From the NCBI GenBank assembly GCA_903918155.1, contig CAIXDD010000277.1, forward strand, positions 1 through 8,996: a stretch of 8,996 nt of DNA, given 5' to 3'. Position numbers and translations under genes: made by a program. A model generated the notes under the pieces. That model was not told where the DNA came from, did no database searches, and saw only the letters and a program-made list of their open reading frames with translations. Within the stretch, counting starts at the first letter, position 1, and every line of letters begins with the position of its first letter. Positions 1 through 5,925 of the stretch are shown here, piece by piece. Source of the DNA: an uncultured Hyphomicrobiales bacterium (lineage in GTDB: Bacteria > Pseudomonadota > Alphaproteobacteria > Rhizobiales > Beijerinckiaceae).

Positions 1-646
1 CAAAAGCCCGCCCCGCCTCGAACTGCGGCTTCACGAGCGCGACAAGCCGCGCGCCCGGCGCCGCCAGCGCCAGCGCATGCGGCAGGACGAGTTTCAGCGA
101 GATGAAGCTCACGTCGCAGACGACGATGGAAGGCGGCGCGCTGAAATGCCCGCGCTCCAGCGCGCGCGCGTCCACGCCTTCCATGGAGCGCACGCGCGGA
201 TCCGCGCGCAGGCTGGCGTGCAATTGGCCATGGCCGACGTCCACCGCCGCGACCTGCGCCGCCCCGCGCGCGAGCAGAACTTGCGTGAAGCCGCCGGTGG
301 AGGCGCCCAGATCGAGACAGGCGGCGCCGGCCGGATCGACGCCGAACGCATCAAGCCCGGCGACGAGCTTGAGCCCCGCGCGCGACACCCAGGGATGGGG
401 CGCCTGCGCCTCGATCCGCGACGCGGGCGTCGCCGTTTCGGAGGGTTTGCGCACCACGCGCCCGTCCAGCCGCACGAGCCCGGCCTCGATCGCCTCGCGC
501 GCGCGGGCCCGGCTGGCGAAATGGCCGCGGGTCACCAGCGCCAAATCGATGCGCTGGGCTTCGAAGGGCTTGCCTTCGAAGGGCTTGCCTTCGACGGGTT
601 TGCCTTCGACGGGATCGTCGAGGGGATCTTGCGGGGCGCGCTCCAT
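1..646 (-). CDS. tlyA: TlyA family rRNA 2'-O-methyltransferase (3' end beyond window)
   Basis: Partial gene; 215 codons are visible from the ATG at 646 and the C-terminus lies off the left edge. The family methylates ribose 2'-OH groups of 16S/23S rRNA using SAM. After an unusual N-terminal extension (residues 1-30, containing GKPVE/GKPFE repeats) comes an S4 RNA-binding domain from about residue 31 (QRIDLALVTRG, SRARAREAIEAG, VRLDG). The FtsJ-like methyltransferase domain follows, with the linker motif SRAGLKL (K93), the SAM-binding loop LDLGASTGGFT (111-121), CDVSFISL (D178) and VKPQFE (K206). K93, D178 and K206 match three positions of the K-D-K-E tetrad; the Glu would be off-window. The ATG at 646 is the first good start upstream of the S4 domain, though a later start cannot be excluded because the extension is not typical. 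The gene is divergent from prfC. The family call is very secure; the exact N-terminus is less so. Confidence 0.93.
   Translation of the reverse strand, partial: MERAPQDPLDDPVEGKPVEGKPFEGKPFEAQRIDLALVTRGHFASRARAREAIEAGLVRLDGRVVRKPSETATPASRIEAQAPHPWVSRAGLKLVAGLDAFGVDPAGAACLDLGASTGGFTQVLLARGAAQVAAVDVGHGQLHASLRADPRVRSMEGVDARALERGHFSAPPSIVVCDVSFISLKLVLPHALALAAPGARLVALVKPQFEAGRAF
566..610. repeat. 15-bp in-frame tandem repeat in tlyA
   Basis: Three consecutive 15-bp units on the plus strand, GGGCTTGCCTTCGAA, GGGCTTGCCTTCGAC and GGGTTTGCCTTCGAC, differ at only one or two positions. Partial related sequence flanks them (GGCTTCGAA before; GGGATCGTCGAG after). Because 15 is a multiple of three, copy-number change would keep the tlyA frame and only change the number of five-residue units (GKPFE/GKPVE) in the N-terminal extension. 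Confidence 0.85.
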
Positions 647-690
647 CCCAAGGGCGTGCCCGCTCAGGCGAGCCGTGTAAAGCTGAATTT

Positions 691-729
691 GCCTTCCGTC
701 CGCCCTTGGGGCAAACCCCCGGCGAAGGC
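691..729. other. Nested inverted repeats in the prfC leader
   Basis: GCCTTC (691-696) and GAAGGC (724-729) are complementary and enclose a second pair, GGGG (708-711) and CCCC (716-719), with a CAAA loop. A structured leader could form just ahead of the prfC ribosome-binding site, on the divergent tlyA/prfC spacer (647-763). The stem is short and interrupted, and no poly-U tract follows, so it may have no role. I see no convincing sigma70 promoter in this spacer. Confidence 0.3.
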
Positions 730-763
730 GCGGGCCCGCCCGCCGCCCTTTTCCGAGGACGTC

Positions 764-2344
764 ATGCCCGACCAAGATCCCGTCAGCCGGCGGCGCACAT
801 TCGCCATCATCTCGCATCCCGACGCGGGCAAGACGACGCTCACCGAAAAGCTGCTGCTGTTCGGCGGCGCGATCCAGCTCGCCGGCGAGGTGCGCGCCAA
901 GGCGAACCGGCGCCAGACCCGCTCGGACTGGATGGGCATCGAGCGCGAGCGCGGCATTTCCGTCGTCACCTCGGTGATGACGTTCGAATATGGCGGCCAT
1001 GTCTTCAACCTGCTCGACACGCCGGGCCACGAGGATTTCTCGGAAGACACCTATCGCACGCTCACCGCCGTCGATTCCGCCGTGATGGTGATCGACGCGG
1101 CCAAGGGCATCGAGGCGCGCACGCGCAAATTATTCGAAGTCTGCCGGTTGCGCGACATTCCCATCGTGACCTTCGTCAACAAGATGGACCGCGAGACGCG
1201 CGACCCCTTCGAGCTGATCGACGAGATCGAAAGCACGCTCGCCCTCGACGCCGCGCCCATGACCTGGCCCATCGGCAGCGGCAAGACCTTCGCGGGCACT
1301 TACGACATTCTCAATTCCACCGTGCGCCGCATCGATCGCGACGAAGAGCCCTATAAGGTGAACGGCCCCGCCGATCCCGCCGTGGCGGGGCTTCTGCCCG
1401 AGCACGAGCGCGCCGCCTTCGGCGAAGAGATCGGCCTGGCGGTGGACGCGCTGAAGCCCTTCGATCAGGAGGCCTTCCGCGAAGGCCATCTCACGCCGCT
1501 TTATTGGGGCTCGGCGCTGCGCACCTTCGGCGTGCGCGACCTCATCGACGCGCTGGGCGCCTATGCCCCGCCCCCGCGCGCGCAGGCCTCCGCCCAGCGC
1601 ATGGTGGACGCGCGCGAGCCGAAAATGACGGGCTTCGTGTTCAAGATCCAGGCGAATATGGATCCCAACCATCGCGACCGCATCGCCTTCATGCGCGTGT
1701 GTTCGGGCAAGCTCACGCGCGGGATGAAGGCGAAACTGGTGCGCACCGGCAAATCCATGGCGATCACCGCGCCGCAATTCTTCTTCGCGCAGGAGCGCGC
1801 CATCGCCGACGAAGCGTGGGCGGGCGACGTGGTGGGCATCCCCAACCACGGCACGCTGCGCATCGGCGACACGCTGACGGAGGGCGAGCAGATCGTCTTC
1901 CGCGGCGTGCCGAGCTTCGCGCCGGAGATCCTGCGCCGCGTGAAGCTGAACGACGCGATGAAGGCCAAGAAACTGCGCGAAGCGCTGCAGCAAATGGCCG
2001 AGGAAGGCGTGGTGCAGACCTTCATCCCCAATGACGGTTCGGGCGCCATCGTCGGCGTGGTGGGCGCGCTCCAGCTCGACGTGCTGCAAGAGCGGCTGCA
2101 GGCGGAATATGGACTGCCCGTCGCCTTCGAGCAGAGCCGTTTCGAACTGGCGCGCTGGATTGCGAGCCAGGACAAGGCGGAGATGGAGAAATTCATCCGC
2201 GCCTATCCCGCCTCCATCGCCGCCGATCTCGACGACGCGCCCGTCTTCATGGCGCAATCGGCCTGGGCGCTGAAATACGAACAGGAGAAATGGCCGCAGA
2301 TCGTTTTCTCCGACGTGAAGGATTACCAGAAAAAGGCGGAGTGA
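764..2344 (+). CDS. prfC: Peptide chain release factor 3 (RF3)
   Basis: Translational GTPase that recycles RF1/RF2 from the ribosome after peptide release. The 526-aa product matches the usual RF3 length (about 529 aa). G-domain motifs: G1 SHPDAGKT (17-24), switch region IERERGISVVTSV, G3 DTPGHEDFS (85-93), G4 NKMDRE (139-144), and the RF3-type GSALRTFGV segment corresponding to G5. Domain II and the RF3 C-terminal domain follow (for example GFVFKIQANMDPNHRDRIAF and VVGALQLDVLQERL). The frame stays open upstream to about position 77, but that sequence is antisense to tlyA and shows no RF3 features. The ATG at 764 has GAGGA (755-759) in front of it and gives the canonical MPDQDPVSRRRTFAIISHP start. 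Long open frames antisense to this gene are GC-bias shadows. Confidence 0.97.
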   Translation: MPDQDPVSRRRTFAIISHPDAGKTTLTEKLLLFGGAIQLAGEVRAKANRRQTRSDWMGIERERGISVVTSVMTFEYGGHVFNLLDTPGHEDFSEDTYRTLTAVDSAVMVIDAAKGIEARTRKLFEVCRLRDIPIVTFVNKMDRETRDPFELIDEIESTLALDAAPMTWPIGSGKTFAGTYDILNSTVRRIDRDEEPYKVNGPADPAVAGLLPEHERAAFGEEIGLAVDALKPFDQEAFREGHLTPLYWGSALRTFGVRDLIDALGAYAPPPRAQASAQRMVDAREPKMTGFVFKIQANMDPNHRDRIAFMRVCSGKLTRGMKAKLVRTGKSMAITAPQFFFAQERAIADEAWAGDVVGIPNHGTLRIGDTLTEGEQIVFRGVPSFAPEILRRVKLNDAMKAKKLREALQQMAEEGVVQTFIPNDGSGAIVGVVGALQLDVLQERLQAEYGLPVAFEQSRFELARWIASQDKAEMEKFIRAYPASIAADLDDAPVFMAQSAWALKYEQEKWPQIVFSDVKDYQKKAE

Positions 2345-2365
2345 AACGGCGCCGCTTACAAACCC

Positions 2366-2394
2366 TTGACCGCTTGCGCGCGTCCGCGCATCGT
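2366..2394 (+). promoter_or_regulatory. Possible sigma70-type promoter for the secreted protein/RNase T2 genes
   Basis: TTGACC (2366-2371) is five of six to the -35 consensus. Seventeen bases later lies CATCGT (2389-2394), a weak -10 element. It sits in the 76-bp gap after prfC and 27 bp before the next ATG. The weak -10 keeps confidence low; read-through from prfC is also possible. Confidence 0.3.
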
Positions 2395-2420
2395 CGCCCT
2401 GAACGCAACGGGAGCGCAGA

Positions 2421-2882
2421 ATGGCGACGAGCAGGATGCGAATGGGATGGGCCGCGGCCGCGATCGTCGCCGCAGCCATGGGCCTGACGGAGACCGCGGC
2501 GCAGGCGCGCCCGCTCACCCCCGCCGAGCAGAGGGACCACGCCTATTCGGGCTGGCTGCCCGCGTGCTGGGATCCCGCCGTGCTCGACAAACTGGTCGCC
2601 CGCTTCCATCATCGCGAGCGCGCCTATTGGAGCTCGGGCCTGCAGGTGGTGGCGCTCGAAAGCGTGCGCGAAACGGGGCTGCGCAGCGCGGGGCTCGATT
2701 ACATTCCCCGTCGCCAATGCGAGGCGGCGGCGCTGATGAGCGACGGCAAGACGCGCAAGACCGTGTATGTCGTAGGCGAGAAACTTGGAATCATCGGCTG
2801 GGGCTGGGGGGTGGAATGGTGCGTGGCAGGGCTCGACCGCAATCTCGCATGGGGCGCCGAGTGCCGCTCCGGCTCGCGCTAG
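2421..2882 (+). CDS. Small secreted four-cysteine protein, unknown function
   Basis: A 153-aa product with a typical Sec signal peptide: basic MATSRMRM, then a hydrophobic Ala-rich core, with likely cleavage near TAAQA|RP (residue 29). The mature part, about 124 aa, has four cysteines (C49, C100, C134, C148), enough for two disulfides, and is rich in Trp and Tyr. Recognisable conserved blocks are SGWLPACWDP, YIPRRQC, and the C-terminal WGWGVEWCVAGLDRNLAW. I recall similar uncharacterised exported proteins in Hyphomicrobiales but cannot name a family. GGGAG (2410-2414) gives a good ribosome-binding site at normal spacing. Its last 34 bases overlap the start of the RNase T2 gene in another frame, suggesting co-expression of the two exported products. 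No catalytic motif is visible, so no function is assigned. Confidence 0.87.
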   Translation: MATSRMRMGWAAAAIVAAAMGLTETAAQARPLTPAEQRDHAYSGWLPACWDPAVLDKLVARFHHRERAYWSSGLQVVALESVRETGLRSAGLDYIPRRQCEAAALMSDGKTRKTVYVVGEKLGIIGWGWGVEWCVAGLDRNLAWGAECRSGSR

Positions 2883-3500
2883 CCGCAGTCGCTTTCGCCC
2901 TCACCTGCGCCGGCGCCTCCGCGCAAAACCGCGCCGGGGATTTCGATTTCTACGTGCTCGCCCTCTCCTGGTCGTCGAGCTTCTGCGCGCTGGAGGGCGC
3001 GGAGAAGGGCCGCGAGCAATGCGCCCCCGGCGCCGGCCATGGCTTCGTGGTGCATGGCCTGTGGCCGCAATACGAACGCGGCTTCCCCAGTTTCTGCGAC
3101 TCCGGCCGCACGCCCCCGCGCGCGGCGCTGGAGGAGGCGCGCGCGATCTTCCCCTCGGAGGGGCTGGCGCGCCACCAATGGCGCAAGCACGGAACCTGCA
3201 CGGGGCGGGCCCCGTCCGAATATTTCGCCGATGCGCGCCGCGCCCGCGATCTGGTGAGCGTTCCAGACGCGTTCCAAGCGCCGCGCAGCGCGCGCGCTTG
3301 ATCCCATGGATGTGCAACGCGCCTTTTTCGCCGCCAATCGCGGCTTGCGGCCGGGCATGATGGCGGTGACCTGCCAGCGCGGCCTGCTGGAGGAAGTGCG
3401 CATCTGCATGAGCAAGGACCTGCGCGAATTCCGCGCCTGCCCCGACGTCGCGCGCCAATCCTGCCGCGCGCGCGAAATCAAGGCGCCGCCGATCCTCTAG
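2849..3500 (+). pseudogene. Ribonuclease T2 family protein, interrupted by a frameshift
   Basis: Secreted endoribonuclease of the T2 family, which cleaves RNA through 2',3'-cyclic phosphates. From the ATG at 2849 the product has a signal peptide (RRVPLRLALAAVAFALTCAGASA|Q, cleavage about residue 25), the LALSWSSSFC block (C46), CAS I as HGFVVHGLWPQYE (catalytic H69) and CAS II as HQWRKHGTC (H109, K113, H114). The frame then stops at TGA 3299-3301 after only 150 aa. The family's C-terminal part continues in the next frame, from LDPMDVQRAFFAANRGL to the TAG at 3498-3500, and contains four more cysteines. Joined, the two parts give about 217 aa, a normal length. The break lies at a (GC)5 run (3288-3297). 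The usual Glu of CAS II is Gln110 here. An alternative in-frame ATG at 2816 has a better SD (GGGGGGTGGA) but adds an unlikely 11-residue extension. It may be a true pseudogene, a phase-variable gene or a sequencing error. Confidence 0.88.
3288..3297. repeat. (GC)5 dinucleotide run at the RNase T2 frame break
   Basis: Five GC units lie directly before CTTGATCCC. Adding one GC unit would change the reading from the stop (gct tga) to gcg ctt gat, joining the APRSARA end of the first frame to LDPMDVQ of the second without any odd residue. A 2-bp contraction is therefore the simplest explanation of the frameshift, although a 1-bp insertion nearby would restore the same frame. Confidence 0.7.
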
Positions 3501-3519
3501 CGGCGCAGAAAGCCCGATC

Positions 3520-4359
3520 ATGAATTATCGTCACGCGTTTCATGCGGGCAATTTCGCAGACGTGTTCAAACATCTCCTGCTGTCGCGCATCCTCGTCTAT
3601 ATGACGCAGAAGGACGCGCCGATGCGCTATCTCGACACCCATGCGGGCGTCGGGCGCTACGATCTCGCCGGCGAAGAGGCGCAACGCACGCTCGAATGGC
3701 GCGGCGGAGTCGGCGCCATTCCGCTGCGCGGCCTGCCCGGCCCGCTGGCCGACCTGCTCGCGCCCTGGCTCGCCGCGCTGGGCGAACGCGACGAACAGGG
3801 CCGCCCCGCCGCCTATCCCGGCTCGCCCGCCCTCGCCCAATATCTGCTGCGCTCGCAGGACAAGCTGATCCTGTGCGAATTGCATCCGAAGGATTTTCGC
3901 GCGCTGCGCGAGACGATGGGGCGCGACCGGCGCATGAAATGCATCGAGATCGACGGATATATGGCGCTGAAAGCCTATGTGCCGCCGCCCGAGCGGCGCG
4001 GGCTCGTGGTCGTCGATCCGCCCTTCGAAAGCGTGGATGAATTCGAGCGCATGGCGCAGGCCTTTCTGGACGCCTGGCGCAAATGGCCGACGGGCGTCTA
4101 TGCGCTCTGGCATCCCGTGAAGGACGAGCGCGCGACGGATGCGTTCTATGGGGATCTGCGCGCCGCCGGCGTCGAGAAAATCCTGCGGCTCGAATTGTCG
4201 CTCGCCCCGCCCACGGCGGAGGGCCGGCTGGTGGGCACGGGACTGGCGGTGATCAATCCGCCCCATGTGCTGGCGCAGGAAGCGCGCGTTCTCCTGCCCT
4301 GGCTCGCCAGCCGCATGGGCGGCCCGCAAGCGCGCGCGCGCGTCGAAGACGTCGCGTGA
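3520..4359 (+). CDS. rlmJ: 23S rRNA (adenine(2030)-N6)-methyltransferase RlmJ
   Basis: SAM-dependent methyltransferase that makes N6-methyladenosine at 23S rRNA A2030 (E. coli numbering). Its 279 aa equal the E. coli enzyme's length (280). Family signatures: N-terminal NYRHAFHAGNFADVFKHL (2-19), motif I LDTHAGVGRYDL (38-49), the Asn/Asp-Pro-Pro-aromatic catalytic motif as DPPFE (166-170), and LWHPVKD followed by RLVGTGLAVINPP near the C-terminus. The start at 3520 gives the canonical N-terminus; the SD is weak (GCAGAAAG at some distance). It lies only 19 bp after the RNase T2 stop, so it is probably transcribed with the upstream genes, and a hairpin terminator follows 12 bp after its stop. 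Very secure call. Confidence 0.96.
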   Translation: MNYRHAFHAGNFADVFKHLLLSRILVYMTQKDAPMRYLDTHAGVGRYDLAGEEAQRTLEWRGGVGAIPLRGLPGPLADLLAPWLAALGERDEQGRPAAYPGSPALAQYLLRSQDKLILCELHPKDFRALRETMGRDRRMKCIEIDGYMALKAYVPPPERRGLVVVDPPFESVDEFERMAQAFLDAWRKWPTGVYALWHPVKDERATDAFYGDLRAAGVEKILRLELSLAPPTAEGRLVGTGLAVINPPHVLAQEARVLLPWLASRMGGPQARARVEDVA

Positions 4360-4371
4360 GGCTGCGCGAAT

Positions 4372-4404
4372 GAAAGACCCGCAGGCGGCGCCTGCGGGCC
4401 TTTC
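4372..4404. terminator. Bidirectional intrinsic terminator between rlmJ and the OMP gene
   Basis: A perfect 9-bp stem, CCCGCAGGC (4378-4386) and GCCTGCGGG (4390-4398), has a 3-nt GGC loop. After a one-base A/C mismatch, a second 5-bp stem GAAAG/CTTTC (4372-4376 with 4400-4404) closes it. It lies between two convergent genes (stops at 4359 and 4420), so it can end both transcripts. The outer A/T pairs supply short U stretches on either strand, although no long T tract is present. Confidence 0.8.
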
Positions 4405-4419
4405 GCTCTTCGGCTTCGA

Positions 4420-5133
4420 TCAGAAGCGGTAGTTCACGCCCATGCGCACGAGCGAGATCGACGGATCGATCTTCGTCGCATAGCCGGCGGCGAAGGAGCT
4501 TTTCTCCGCCAGATTGGCGTAGAGATATTCGCCCTTCATCGAAACATTGCTCGTGAAGGCGTATTCGAGACCAAGGCCCATCGCCCAGCCGTGATGGAAT
4601 CGGTCGCTCGCGCCCGAACTGGCGGCCACGGGAACGGTGGCGGCGGCGTCGCCGGGATTGGAGTAACGCGCGTCGATGCTGGCGCCCGCATAGCCCGCCG
4701 TCACATAGAGCAAGGCGCGCTCCACCGCATAGCCGGCGCGCAGGCGCGCCGTCCACATCCAGCTCACGTCAGCCGAATAGGTGGTGTAGGGCGCAGCCGC
4801 GCCGACCGCCTTCGACGTGTCGAGCTTCATCCAATTGAGGTCGCCCTCGACGCCCACGACGACATTGTTGGCGTATTGGTGATTGAAGCCCGCCGTGGCG
4901 CCAAGGGCGAACCCGGCCGGGCTGCCGAAATGGGCGTCGCCGACATCGCCGAAGCCCATCCAGCCATAGCCGGCGTTCAAGCCTGCGTAAAAGCCCGACC
5001 AGACGAAAGAGGCGGGCGCGGACGAATAGACCGGCTGGGGATATTGCGACGGCGTGCGACGCGGAAGGTCAGCGGCCATGGCTGAAGAAACGAAAAGAGC
5101 CGGCGCTGCGGCCGACAAAAGGATTTTACGCAT
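4420..5133 (-). CDS. Omp25/Omp31-like outer-membrane beta-barrel protein
   Basis: A 237-aa exported protein. Signal peptide MRKILLSAAAPALFVSSAMA|AD, with cleavage after residue 20. A Pro/Ser/Tyr linker is followed by WSGFYAGLNAGYGW, the hallmark first strand of rhizobial Omp25/Omp31 (OMP_b-brl) proteins. Alternating amphipathic strands fill the rest (ALGATAGFNHQY, VVVGVEGDLNWM, ARLRAGYAV, ALLYVTAGYAGA, WAMGLGLEYAF, VSMKGEYLYANL). The protein ends in MGVNYRF, the C-terminal Phe recognised by the BAM complex. The family supports envelope integrity; a specific role cannot be read from the sequence. A GTG at 5148 would also open the frame, but that start would place GGAG (5146-5143) inside the gene. 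That GGAG is the natural SD for the ATG at 5133. The gene shares its terminator with rlmJ and its promoter region with the divergent SDR-like gene. Confidence 0.92.
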   Translation of the reverse strand: MRKILLSAAAPALFVSSAMAADLPRRTPSQYPQPVYSSAPASFVWSGFYAGLNAGYGWMGFGDVGDAHFGSPAGFALGATAGFNHQYANNVVVGVEGDLNWMKLDTSKAVGAAAPYTTYSADVSWMWTARLRAGYAVERALLYVTAGYAGASIDARYSNPGDAAATVPVAASSGASDRFHHGWAMGLGLEYAFTSNVSMKGEYLYANLAEKSSFAAGYATKIDPSISLVRMGVNYRF

Positions 5134-5299
5134 GACACTCAACTCCACAAGGTGCGGGCCAGATCAAAACGGCCGCCCATGGCTAACGAATAGCCGCCAA
5201 AGGTAACCGAATTCGAACTTCCAGCTTTACGAGTCATGCGCCAAATGCGGCATGTTCGTGTCAAAGACCGCGTATGGAAGTCGAATTCGTTTCTTCGCG

Positions 5300-5346
5300 T
5301 TCACCTTCGGCCCCATCGCCGTCGATCGTGGTTAAACGAAGGTGAA
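5300..5346. repeat. 10-bp perfect inverted repeat
   Basis: TTCACCTTCG (5300-5309) and CGAAGGTGAA (5337-5346) are exact reverse complements separated by 27 bases, about 90 bp upstream of the SDR-like ATG. The arrangement could be a two-site operator or a looped hairpin. No T tract follows, so it is not an intrinsic terminator. Confidence 0.6.
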
Positions 5347-5400
5347 AAGGGCCCGCGCCCATGCATCATTTCGGTTACTCAAATCTTGCGCAGGGCCTGT

Positions 5401-5430
5401 TTGCTTGTTGCGCGCCTCGCCGTCTATTCT
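5401..5430 (+). promoter_or_regulatory. Possible sigma70 promoter for the SDR-like gene
   Basis: TTGCTT (5401-5406) and TATTCT (5425-5430) are separated by 18 bases. The -10 element matches four of six consensus positions; the -35 matches mainly at TTG. Only seven bases separate the -10 from the ATG at 5438, and no SD is visible there, which would imply a leaderless or nearly leaderless mRNA. Confidence 0.35.
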
Positions 5431-5437
5431 GCGCGGC

Positions 5438-5914
5438 ATGACGAAGACTGACTCCCAGATCCCCGCCTTCGCGCGGCTTGCGGTGGCGGACGCGACGCTG
5501 GCCGAGGCGCTGCGCGCCGCCCTCGCGCCGGTGTCGGCCGGGCCCCTGCTCGCCATCGACGCGGCCGACGCCGCGGCGGAGGCGGAGGGGGAGGCGACCA
5601 TGCCGTCGGCGCGCGCATTGACGGCGGCGCAGGCTTTCGCCCGGGAGGCCGCGCGCGCGGAGGCGCCTGACGCCTGCGTCGTGCTGATGGCCGGCGCGCA
5701 GGGGCCCGATCGCGACGCCTTGCAGGGATGCGTGCGCGCGCTCGCGCGCAAGCTCGCGCCGGTCCGCGTCAATGCGCTTGCGCCCGCGCGGGCGGGCGCG
5801 GCGCTCGATCCCGCGCAAGCGGGCGCGGCCCTCGCCTATCTGGCGCAAGCGGCTGTCGTGACGGGGCAGGTGCTGGAGATCGGCGCGCCGGACGCAAGCG
5901 CGCCCGCGCCTTGA
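5438..5914 (+). CDS. Short SDR-like protein lacking catalytic and cofactor motifs
   Basis: A 158-aa, very Ala-rich product. Its C-terminal half follows the plan of short-chain dehydrogenases/reductases: a strand DACVVLMAG (78-86), then a helix ending ALQGCVRALARKLAP (94-108), then VRVNALAP (109-116) and AYLAQAAVVTGQVLEIG (133-149), which mirror the SDR 'RVNAVAPG' and 'VTGQVLxVDGG' segments. Aligned by eye on RALA, the catalytic Tyr and Lys of YxxxK correspond to Gln88 and Arg92. The N-terminal glycine-rich NAD(P)-binding motif and the NNAG motif are missing. A redox enzyme is therefore unlikely; it may be a degenerate SDR or a repurposed fold. The ATG at 5438 has no clear SD. The frame is open from 5342, but that extension is antisense-like and not SDR-like. 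Alternatively the resemblance is convergence in an Ala-rich sequence. Confidence 0.72.
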   Translation: MTKTDSQIPAFARLAVADATLAEALRAALAPVSAGPLLAIDAADAAAEAEGEATMPSARALTAAQAFAREAARAEAPDACVVLMAGAQGPDRDALQGCVRALARKLAPVRVNALAPARAGAALDPAQAGAALAYLAQAAVVTGQVLEIGAPDASAPAP

Positions 5915-5925
5915 TCGGGGCAAGT

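Larger units (their letters stand above)
5134..5437. promoter_or_regulatory. Divergent intergenic regulatory region
   Basis: About 300 bp lie between the divergent OMP and SDR-like starts, visibly less GC-rich than the genes. Contents: a small hairpin GGCTA-ACGAA-TAGCC (5181-5195); TTCGGTTAC in opposite orientations near each end (complement at 5203-5211; plus strand at 5370-5378); the imperfect pair CGAATTCGAACTTCC (5208-5222) and GGAAGTCGAATTCG (5276-5289), which differ by a one-base bulge; and a perfect 10-bp pair TTCACCTTCG (5300-5309) and CGAAGGTGAA (5337-5346) with a 27-nt spacer. A short open frame at 5236-5451 has no SD, no family resemblance and runs into the next gene, so I do not call it. 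Confidence 0.6.

Noticed and set aside
77..763. In-frame upstream extension of prfC
   Set aside because: It is antisense to tlyA, RF3 proteins do not have a 229-residue leader of this kind, and a good SD precedes the ATG at 764.
2345..2420. Terminator after prfC
   Set aside because: No stable stem followed by T residues was found in this short gap.
1130..2518. 462-aa open frame on the minus strand opposite prfC
   Set aside because: It is fully antisense to a secure RF3 gene, has low-complexity His/Arg/Ala-rich composition, no recognisable domain and no SD. Such frames arise from high GC at third positions.
3306..3500. Independent 64-aa gene
   Set aside because: Its sequence fits the missing C-terminus of RNase T2 and continues in frame upstream to the dinucleotide run; it is the second half of the broken gene.
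5236..5451. 71-aa plus-strand open frame in the divergent spacer
   Set aside because: It has no SD, no conserved features, and covers the inverted repeats and the start of the SDR-like gene; more likely regulatory DNA.
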